A stretch of DNA of 15,182 nucleotides from JANNOG01 sp964516515 (GTDB lineage Bacteria; Actinomycetota; Actinomycetes; Actinomycetales; JBBAYJ01), in contig CAZEYA010000090.1 in NCBI GenBank assembly GCA_964516515.1, forward strand, positions 1-15,182, read 5' to 3'. The notes below the pieces were generated by a model. The model made no database searches, was not told the origin of the DNA, and worked only from the letters and a program-made list of their open reading frames with translations. The position numbers were made by a program, and so were the translations under genes. Positions 6,657-14,400 of this stretch are shown here, one piece after another (position 1 is the stretch's first letter; every line of letters begins with the position of its first letter).

Positions 6657-7501
6657 CCACCGACCCCACCGTCGATCCCGGGGTCGAGCCGGGCACTGAC
6701 CCCGCCCTTTATACCCGCGCGGGGGCGGACGCCGTCATCACCGGCCCGGACCCGCGGGCCGATCATCTCGCCGGCGCCGACGGCGCGCTGCTGCGGGCCG
6801 ATGAGATGGTCGCCGGCTACGTGCCGGGCGTCAACATCCTCAACGGCGCCGACCTGTACGTCCGCGAGGGCGAGCTGGTCGGCATCATCGGTCCGAACGG
6901 GGCGGGCAAGTCCACCCTGCTCAAGGCGATCTTCGGCCTTGTCAAGGTGCGGACCGGCACGGTGACGCTGCGCGGTGACGACATCACCGGACTCAAGGCC
7001 AATCGACTCGTGAGCAAGGGAGTCGGCTTCGTTCCGCAGACCAACAACGTGTTCCCCTCGTTGACCATCGAGGAGAACCTGCAGATGGGCTGCTACCAGT
7101 CCCCCAGAGTGTTCACCGAGAGGTTCGCCGTCGTCGCCGACTTGTTTCCCAAGCTGGCGGAGCGCCGCTCGCAGCGGGCCGGGTCACTGTCCGGCGGGGA
7201 GCGCCAGATGGTGGCCATGGGCCGGGCGCTGATGATGGGGCCCTCGGTGCTGCTGCTGGACGAACCGTCGGCAGGTCTGAGCCCCGTCATGCAGGACGAG
7301 GTCTTCCTGCGAACCCGAGAGATCAACCGCACCGGCACATCAGTGATCATGGTGGAACAGAACGCCCGCCGCTGCCTTCAGATCTGCGACCGAGGCTACG
7401 TCCTCGACCAGGGGCGCAATGCCTACACCGGCACCGGGGCGGACCTCGCCAAGGACCCGAAGGTCATCGAGCTGTACCTGGGAACGCTGGCGGTCGTCTG
7501 A
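6653..7501 (+). CDS. livF: Branched-chain amino acid ABC transporter ATP-binding protein LivF
   Basis: Second ATPase of the importer; it forms a heterodimer with LivG under the LivH/LivM permeases. Of its 282 residues, Walker A is GPNGAGKST (80-88), Q-loop Q129, signature LSGGE (179-183) and Walker B LLLDEP (200-205). The H-loop position is Gln236 in MVEQN, which is normal for LivF. Residues 1-46 are an Asp/Pro/Gly/Ala-rich extension with DPTVDPGVEPGTDPA near the start, absent from the roughly 235-residue enteric protein and probably disordered. The start is certain: AAGGAGG lies 7 bases upstream and the ATG overlaps the livG stop (ATGA). The operon ends here, followed 20 bases later by a strong hairpin. 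Confidence 0.95.
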   Translation: MTTDPTVDPGVEPGTDPALYTRAGADAVITGPDPRADHLAGADGALLRADEMVAGYVPGVNILNGADLYVREGELVGIIGPNGAGKSTLLKAIFGLVKVRTGTVTLRGDDITGLKANRLVSKGVGFVPQTNNVFPSLTIEENLQMGCYQSPRVFTERFAVVADLFPKLAERRSQRAGSLSGGERQMVAMGRALMMGPSVLLLDEPSAGLSPVMQDEVFLRTREINRTGTSVIMVEQNARRCLQICDRGYVLDQGRNAYTGTGADLAKDPKVIELYLGTLAVV

Positions 7502-7521
7502 GCCGCGGTCCAGGGCGACCA

Positions 7522-7554
7522 GAAGCCCCCCGGCCCCAAGGGCCGGGGGGCTTC
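7522..7554. terminator. Bidirectional terminator hairpin between livF and livK
   Basis: GAAGCCCCCCGGCC (7522-7535) and GGCCGGGGGGCTTC (7541-7554) are perfect 14-bp inverted arms around CCAAG, with one more C-G pair possible inside. There is no T-run on either side, as is common for actinobacterial hairpin terminators. It lies between the convergent ends of livF and livK and can serve both. Confidence 0.9.
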
Positions 7555-7581
7555 GTCGATCAGTGACAAGCCGTCAGCAGG

Positions 7582-8925
7582 TCACTCGACGGTGCCGGGG
7601 AGGAACTCGAGCGGAGTGTTCTTGTTCTGGTCGTCGTACTGGTAGATGCCGATGGTGGCCGAGGACGGGTCACCGGACTCGGCGAACTCGATAGGACCGG
7701 ACTGGCCGTCGTAGTCGATGTCCGTGCCGGCATCGAGCAGGGCGATGCAGGCGGCGAAGTCTGTGCACTTCTCGCCGTCACGGGACACCGCGACGAGGTT
7801 GTCGCGAATGGTGACGCCGTCGTCAGAGCCACCGGCGACAGCAGCCAGCGCGATGAGGATGGTCGCGTCGTAGGACTCGGGTGCGTAGGCGAACGAGGTC
7901 AGCGACGGGTCGGTCTCGAGCAACCGAGCCTGGAAGTCATCCGAGGTGTCCGCGCCCGGGAGGGTGCCCTTGACGCCGGTCAGCGTGCCCGGGGGCAGGT
8001 TGGGGTCGGCGTCGGCCGAGTAGTCCGCCAGGTTGCCGTCGACGAAATAGGTAGGCAGCGCCGACGGGCCGATGCCCTGCGCCACGAGTTCCTGGATGAC
8101 CTGGACGGTCTCGGCGAAGCCGATGATGATCAGGCAGTCCGGGTTGGCCGCGGCGACCTGGGTGACCTCGGCCGAGAAGGTGCTGGCCTCGGGGTCGTAG
8201 ACCACCGGGTCGAGCGCGAGCGCCGCGCCGCTGGCCTCCAATGACAGCGTGGCGTTCTCGGTCAGGCCCTCACCGTAGGAGTCGTCCAGCGCCATGATGG
8301 CAACCGCGGTGCAGCCGTCGGTCGCGACCAGGTCCCCGAGCACGCGGCCCTGCAGCACGTCGGACGGCGCGGTACGGAAGTAGAACCCGTCGTCGGCGTA
8401 GTCGGTCAAGGTCGGGGAAGTGTTGGCCGGGGACATCTGGACGACCTGGGCCGCAGCGATCTTGTCGATGACGGTCAGCGTGACGCCCGATGACGCGGCG
8501 CCGATGATGGCGTCGACGCCTTCACCCAGCAACCTGTCGACCGACTGGTTGGCGATGTCGGTCGAGGTATCGCCGGAGTCGGAGTCGCTGACCACGACGT
8601 CCTGTCCCAGCACACCTCCGGCCGCGTTGATCTCGGCCGCGGCCAGGTCGACACCCGCGAACTCGGGCGGCCCGAGGAAGGCCAAGCCGCCGGTCTCGGG
8701 CAGCAGGGTCCCGACGGTGAGGGTGCCGTCCGCCTCGTTGACGGGCGGGGCCGCTTCCGCCGAGCTCTCGGGCGCACTGCTCTCTGCGCTGGACTCGGGC
8801 GCTTCGGAGGTGTCCGAACTGGTGGCTTCGCCGGAACCTTCATCGTCGCCGCCACAGGCAGCGAGTGCGAGGCCGGCAATGCCGAGGACGGCGATTGAAC
8901 GCCATCCGCGAGCGCGTCGGATCAT
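7582..8925 (-). CDS. livK: Branched-chain amino acid ABC transporter substrate-binding lipoprotein LivK
   Basis: Extracytoplasmic binding protein of the periplasmic-binding type I (LIV-binding) family; it delivers ligand to LivHM. ATG at 8925 is chosen over an in-frame start 20 codons upstream because AAGGAGA lies 6 bases before it and it gives a proper lipoprotein signal. The 447-residue product has RR at 3-4, a hydrophobic stretch and lipobox LAAC with the lipidated Cys24. Residues 28-62 are an acidic Ser/Glu/Ala tether (ESSAESSAPESSAE). The mature domain starts near 67 (GTLTVGTLLPETGGLAFLG), with the ligand-region motif IIGAASSGVTL at 141-151. C387 and C393 may form a disulfide. It is transcribed convergently to livHMGF, so it has its own promoter. 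The ligand could be Leu/Ile/Val, another amino acid, or an amide or urea-like solute. Confidence 0.93.
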   Translation of the reverse strand: MIRRARGWRSIAVLGIAGLALAACGGDDEGSGEATSSDTSEAPESSAESSAPESSAEAAPPVNEADGTLTVGTLLPETGGLAFLGPPEFAGVDLAAAEINAAGGVLGQDVVVSDSDSGDTSTDIANQSVDRLLGEGVDAIIGAASSGVTLTVIDKIAAAQVVQMSPANTSPTLTDYADDGFYFRTAPSDVLQGRVLGDLVATDGCTAVAIMALDDSYGEGLTENATLSLEASGAALALDPVVYDPEASTFSAEVTQVAAANPDCLIIIGFAETVQVIQELVAQGIGPSALPTYFVDGNLADYSADADPNLPPGTLTGVKGTLPGADTSDDFQARLLETDPSLTSFAYAPESYDATILIALAAVAGGSDDGVTIRDNLVAVSRDGEKCTDFAACIALLDAGTDIDYDGQSGPIEFAESGDPSSATIGIYQYDDQNKNTPLEFLPGTVE

Positions 8926-8931
8926 CGATGG

Positions 8932-8938
8932 TCTCCTT
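8932..8938 (-). promoter_or_regulatory. Ribosome binding site that fixes the livK start
   Basis: Minus-strand AAGGAGA ends 6 bases before ATG at 8925. No comparable site precedes the upstream in-frame start at 8985. Confidence 0.8.
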
Positions 8939-8947
8939 CGTGTCGGA

Positions 8948-8963
8948 CCGCGGGTACTCGCGG
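8948..8963 (-). promoter_or_regulatory. Small leader hairpin with hexaloop upstream of livK
   Basis: The minus strand reads CCGCG-AGUACC-CGCGG, a 5-bp GC stem with a six-base loop, 9 bases before the ribosome binding site. ANTAR proteins recognise paired hexaloop hairpins with A at position 1 and G at position 4. Here position 1 is A, but position 4 is also A, and no clear partner hairpin is seen, so it is not a convincing ANTAR target. Confidence 0.3.
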
Positions 8964-8974
8964 GCTCGACGGGC

Positions 8975-8980
8975 AACCTA
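8975..8980 (-). promoter_or_regulatory. Candidate -10 box for livK (TAGGTT)
   Basis: TAGGTT on the minus strand fits TANNNT and would start transcription near 8968, about 43 bases before the livK ATG. A TTGTCG hexamer lies upstream, but the 14-base spacer is too short for a standard promoter. This is a weak call. Confidence 0.25.
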
Positions 8981-8989
8981 CCCAAGCCG

Positions 8990-9046
8990 GGTCACGACAA
9001 GGTTGCGGCAGTAGCCGAATCGACCAGCCGTTGCCGAGTCGTGACC
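8990..9046 (-). promoter_or_regulatory. Long-range inverted repeat between pdtaR and livK (structured RNA or terminator)
   Basis: GGTCACGAC (8990-8998) and GTCGTGACC (9038-9046) are perfect 9-bp inverted arms. Inside them CGGCA (9006-9010) pairs with TGCCG (9032-9036), which makes a two-tier stem of about 57 bases. It begins 14 bases after the pdtaR stop and ends 64 bases before the livK start. It could terminate pdtaR transcription (no U-run) or act as a leader element for livK. It is not a known riboswitch class that I recognise. Confidence 0.5.
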
Positions 9047-9059
9047 TGCGGAGGCTTCC

Positions 9060-9788
9060 CTACCCCTCGCCGGGACCGGTGGAAGCCGCCGCCGGCTGGC
9101 CGCCTCGCTTGGCACCCGCCGCCGCAAGCACCCCGGCAGCCACCTCGCGCATGGAGAGCCGGCGGTCCATGGACGTCTTCTGGATCCAGCGGAACGCCTC
9201 GGGCTCGCTCATCTTGTAGGTGGTCTGCAGCGCAGCCTTCGCACGCTCGACCAGTTTGCGCGTCTCCAGCCGGTCGGCCAGGTCCGCGACCTCGGCCTCC
9301 AGGGCCGCGATCTCACCGTGCCGGCTGACCGCGATCTCGATGGCCGGCAACAGGTCGGCGGCGGTGAACGGCTTGACGACATAGGCCATGGCACCGGCGT
9401 CGCGGGCCCGCTCCACGAGCTCGGTCTGGCTGAACGCCGTCAGCAGCACCACCGGAGCGATCCGAGCCGCGGCGATCCGCTCGGCGGCGGAGATCCCGTC
9501 CAGCTTGGGCATCTTGATGTCGAGGATGACGACGTCCGGCCGCAGCTCCTCGGCCAGCCGCAGCGCGCTCTCGCCGTTGCCGGCCTCGCCGACGACGTCG
9601 TAGCCCGCCTCGGTCAGCATCTCGACCAGGTCCAGGCGGATCAGTGCCTCGTCCTCGGCCACGACCACACGCCGACCGCCCGTGCCCGCGGCCGCGGCCG
9701 CTGGGGCCGCTACCGGGTCCGGCGAGGTCACCGCGCTGGGTTCGGGGGGAAGGAAGTCAGCCGTAGGGACGGCGCCGTCGCTGCTCAC
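9060..9788 (-). CDS. pdtaR: ANTAR-domain response regulator (PdtaR type)
   Basis: A cytoplasmic response regulator whose output domain binds RNA and acts as an antiterminator. Its 242 residues closely resemble, from memory, M. tuberculosis Rv1626. Residues 1-36 are a Pro/Ala-rich extension. The receiver domain (39-155) has acidic residues E45/D46 in VVVAEDEALIRLDL, phospho-acceptor D90 (VILDIKMPKLDG), T117 (LLTAFSQ) and K139 (VVKPF), so all key residues are present. A helix at 158-180 leads into the ANTAR domain (about 178-222: RKLVERAKAALQTTY, then EAFRWIQKTSMDRRLSM). Its partner in mycobacteria is the histidine kinase PdtaS, which is not in this window. The start is GTG at 9788, with TACTAT 6 bases upstream and no ribosome binding site, so it is probably leaderless. 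It lies upstream of livK on the same strand and divergent from tRNA-Leu. Confidence 0.95.
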   Translation of the reverse strand: MSSDGAVPTADFLPPEPSAVTSPDPVAAPAAAAAGTGGRRVVVAEDEALIRLDLVEMLTEAGYDVVGEAGNGESALRLAEELRPDVVILDIKMPKLDGISAAERIAAARIAPVVLLTAFSQTELVERARDAGAMAYVVKPFTAADLLPAIEIAVSRHGEIAALEAEVADLADRLETRKLVERAKAALQTTYKMSEPEAFRWIQKTSMDRRLSMREVAAGVLAAAGAKRGGQPAAASTGPGEG

Positions 9789-9794
9789 CGCCCG

Positions 9795-9800
9795 ATAGTA
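9795..9800 (-). promoter_or_regulatory. -10 box for pdtaR (TACTAT), leaderless
   Basis: Minus-strand TACTAT is followed by 6 bases (CGGGCG) and then the GTG start codon at 9788. That places the transcription start on the start codon itself. No ribosome binding site is present, which supports the model. Confidence 0.55.
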
Positions 9801-9808
9801 AGGGCCGC

Positions 9809-9814
9809 TACCCT
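9809..9814 (+). promoter_or_regulatory. Candidate -10 box for tRNA-Leu (TACCCT)
   Basis: TACCCT fits TANNNT and would start transcription near 9821, giving a precursor leader of about 8 bases before the tRNA 5' end at 9830. It is 8 bases from the opposite-strand pdtaR -10 box, so the two promoters share one 41-base region. Confidence 0.45.
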
Positions 9815-9829
9815 AGGTGCGCTCCCCCG

Positions 9830-9911
9830 GCCGGCTTGGTGGAATCGGCAGACACGGCGCACTCAAAATGCGTTGCCTTCGGGTGTGCGGGTTCGAGTCC
9901 CGCAGCCGGCA
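9830..9911 (+). tRNA. tRNA-Leu (anticodon CAA)
   Basis: Decodes the UUG leucine codon. The acceptor arms GCCGGCT (9830-9836) and AGCCGGC (9904-9910) pair fully, with discriminator A at 9911. The D-arm is GTG/CAC (9839-9841, 9853-9855). The anticodon stem is 9857-9861 with 9869-9873 around loop CTCAAAA, so the anticodon is CAA at 9864-9866. A long variable arm (9874-9886, GCCTTCGGGTG core) marks a class II tRNA. The T-arm is GCGGG-TTCGAGT-CCCGC (9887-9903). The 3' CCA is not encoded (the genome reads CCG after the discriminator), so it is added after transcription. The gene is isolated and divergent from pdtaR. Confidence 0.97.
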
Positions 9912-9969
9912 CCGGGTAGAGGTACTGTCCGCACCCCTGGTCACGCTGGACGGGCGGTTGGCCCGATCG

Positions 9970-9988
9970 CCGGGGCACAGCCCCCCGG
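9970..9988. terminator. Weak hairpin between tRNA-Leu and pyk
   Basis: CCGGGG (9970-9975) and CCCCGG (9983-9988) form a 6-bp GC stem around a 7-base loop, 19 bases beyond the pyk stop and 58 bases beyond the tRNA. It has no T-run and a modest stem, but it is the only inverted repeat in the 96-base convergent gap and might end both transcripts. Confidence 0.4.
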
Positions 9989-10007
9989 TCGACCTCGTCT
10001 GAGTCCC

Positions 10008-11447
<1,440 letters not shown>

Positions 11448-11454
11448 ATGCGCG

Positions 11455-11460
11455 ACCATA
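11455..11460 (-). promoter_or_regulatory. Candidate -10 box for pyk (TATGGT), leaderless
   Basis: Minus-strand TATGGT is followed by 7 bases and then ATG at 11447, a leaderless arrangement. It overlaps the alternative ATG at 11459. No ribosome binding site precedes either ATG well, except a weak GGGG for the upstream one. pyk may also be read through from gltB. Confidence 0.4.
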
Positions 11461-11487
11461 GCGCGCCCCGTAGGAGTCGGCACCGCG

Positions 11488-14400
11488 TCAGTCGGCGGCC
11501 ACGATGCGCTGCCACACGACCTCCCCGTCCGGGTCCAGCCCCTCGGCCACCGCCGCCTGCCGGATGCCCACGACCCGCGCGTACTCGCGCGCCACGACCT
11601 TGCGCAGCCGCTGCCGAAGCAGCACCGGTTCGAGCACCAGGTCCTCGGCCACCAGCGACCCGGTCTGCTCGACGTGGCGTCGCAGCAGGGGCAGCAGCGT
11701 CTCAACGTCGGTGTCGTCGAGCTCCAGGATGTCGACCAGTTCGGTGTTGATGCGTGCCTCGCGCATGTCCAGCACGTAGGCGATGCCGCCGGACATCCCG
11801 GCGGCGAAGTTGCGCCCGGTCCGGCCCAGCACCACCACCGTGCCTCCGGTCATGTACTCGCAGCCGTGGTCGCCGATGCCCTCGACGACGGCCGTCGCAC
11901 CGGAGTTGCGGACACAGAACCGCTCGCCCACCTCGCCCTGGATGAGGATCTCGCCGCTGGTCGCCCCGTAGGCGATGACGTTTCCGGCGATGATGTTGCG
12001 CTGGGTGTTGAAGCGGCTGCCGCGTGGCGGGCGCACCACGATCCGCCCGCCCGAGAGTCCCTTGCCGACGTAGTCGTTGGCGTCGCCCCACAGCCGCAGC
12101 GTGATGCCCCGGGGCAGGAACGCGCCCAGCGACTGCCCCGCCGACCCGGTCAGGGTGATGTCGATGGTGCCGTCAGGCAGCCCCGCGGCGCCGTAGCGAG
12201 ACGTCACCTCGTGCCCCAGCATGGTGCCGACGGTGCGGTTGATGTTGCGGACCGCGACCTCGAGCCGGACCGGCCGGCCATGGTCCAGGGCGTCCGAGGA
12301 CAGCTGCAGCAGACTGACGTCCAGCGCCTTCTCCAGGCCGTGGTCCTGCTCCACCAGCCGCCGGCGCGGCGCGTCCGCAGCCACGTGCGGCGGCCCCGGG
12401 ACGGCGAGGACCGGCCGCAGGTCGAGTCCCTCGGTCTTCCACCGCCCGACGGCGCCCTCGACGTCGAGCAGATCGGCTCGCCCGATCGCCTCGTCGACGC
12501 TGCGCAGCCCGAGCGCACCCAACTGCTCCCGCACCTCGGCGGCGACGAAGCGGAAGAACGCCTCCACGTGGTCGGCCTGCCCGGAGTACTTGGCCCGCAG
12601 CTTCGGGTCCATCGTGGCCACGCCGACCGGGCAGGTGTTGAGGTGGCAGACCCGCATCATGATGCAGCCCGACACGATGAGCGGCGCGGTGGAGAACCCG
12701 TACTCCTCCGCACCCAGCAGGGCCGCCACCACGACGTCACGACCGGTCTTCAGCGCCCCGTCGACCTGGACGGTGATCCGGTCGCGCAGGCCGTTGAGCA
12801 CCAGCGTCTGCTGGGTCTCGGCCAGTCCCAGCTCCCATGGCGCTCCCGCGTGCTTGAGGCTGTTCAGCGGCGAGGCACCGGTCCCGCCGTCGTTTCCCGA
12901 GATCAGGACGACGTCGGCGTGCGCCTTCGTCACCCCGGCCGCGACCGTGCCGACGCCGATCTCGCTGACCAGCTTGACGTGGATGCGGGCGGCCGGGTTG
13001 GCGTTCTTGAGGTCGTGGATCAGCTGAGCCAGATCCTCGATGGAGTAGATGTCGTGGTGCGGCGGCGGGCTGATCAGGCCCACGCCGGGGGTCGAGTGCC
13101 GGACGTCGGCGATCATCGGCGAGACCTTGTGGCCCGGCAACTGGCCGCCCTCCCCCGGCTTGGCGCCCTGCGCCATCTTGATCTGGATGTCGGTGGCGCT
13201 GCTCAGGTAGAGGCTGGTGACGCCGAACCTGCCCGAGGCCACCTGCTTGACGGCGCTGCGCCGTTGCGGGTCCAGCAACCGCTCGACGGCCTCCCCGCCC
13301 TCGCCGGTGTTGGACCGCCCGCCGATCCGGTTCATCGCGATGGCGAGCGTCTCGTGCGCCTCCGGACTGATCGAACCGAAGCTCATCGCGCCCGTCGTGA
13401 AGCGCCGCATGATGGACTCGACGCTCTCCACCTCCGACAGCGGCACCGGCGAGGCGGCACGGAACCTGAACAGCCCGCGCAGCGTGCCGATCCGGTGCGC
13501 CTGCTCATCGATGCGCCGGGAGTACTCGCGATAGACATCCTCGCGGCCGCTGCGGGTGGCGTGCTGCAGGCGGAACACCGTCTCCGGGTCGAACAGGTGG
13601 ATCTCGCCGTCGCGGCGCCATTGGTACTCCCCCCCGACCGCCAGCCGCCGATCGGCGGGGGTGGCCCCTTCGGGCGGGTAGGCGTCGGCGTGCCGGCGCG
13701 CCACCTCCTCGGCGATGACGTCGAGGGTGATGCCGTCCAGCTGGCTCGTGGTGCCGGTGAAGTAGCGGTCCACGAGGTCCGCCGACAGCCCGAGCGCCTC
13801 GAAGACCTGCGAGCCGCGGTAGGAGGCGACCGTGGAGATCCCCATCTTGCTCATCACCTTGAGCACGCCCTTGCCGAGCCCGACGATGAGGTTGGCGACG
13901 GCCTGCTCGGGGGTGACCGTGGTCACCGTGCCCCGGCGCACCAGATCCTCGACGCTCTCCATCGCCAGGTACGGGTTGATCGCGGCCGCCCCGTAAGCCA
14001 GCAGCAGGGCGGCGTGGTGCACCTCGCGGACATCCCCGGTCTCGACCACCAGGCCGACACCGAGCCGGGTGCGGCTGCGGATCAGGTGATGGTGGACCGC
14101 GGATGTCAGCAGCAGGGACGGGATCGCGGCGAGGTCGGCGGTGGCGTCGCGGTCGGACAGCACGACATAACGCGCGCCGGCCGCGATCGCCTGGTCCACC
14201 TCATGGCAGACGCCCTGTAGCCGCTCCGCCAGTGCCTGACCGCCGCCGTCGACCCGGTACAGGCCGCGGATGACGAGCGTGGCCGGGGTGCCCGGGGCGG
14301 CGCCGGCGGTCTCGGCGCTGATGTGCACGATCTTGGCCAACTGGTCGTTGTCGATGATCGGGAAGGGCAGCACGAGCTGCCGGGCGTGCTCCGGCGTAGC

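Noticed and set aside
8948..8963. ANTAR target RNA before livK
   Set aside because: Only one hexaloop hairpin is clear, and its loop has A rather than G at position 4, so it does not meet the known tandem-hairpin consensus. It is kept only as a hypothesis.
8926..8985. 20-residue N-terminal extension of livK from the upstream start
   Set aside because: It would place charged and Pro-rich residues before the lipoprotein signal peptide, and it includes the strong ribosome binding site used by the ATG at 8925.
9817..10002. 61-codon open frame on the plus strand overlapping tRNA-Leu
   Set aside because: It reads straight through the complete tRNA gene and has no ribosome binding site or conserved protein feature.
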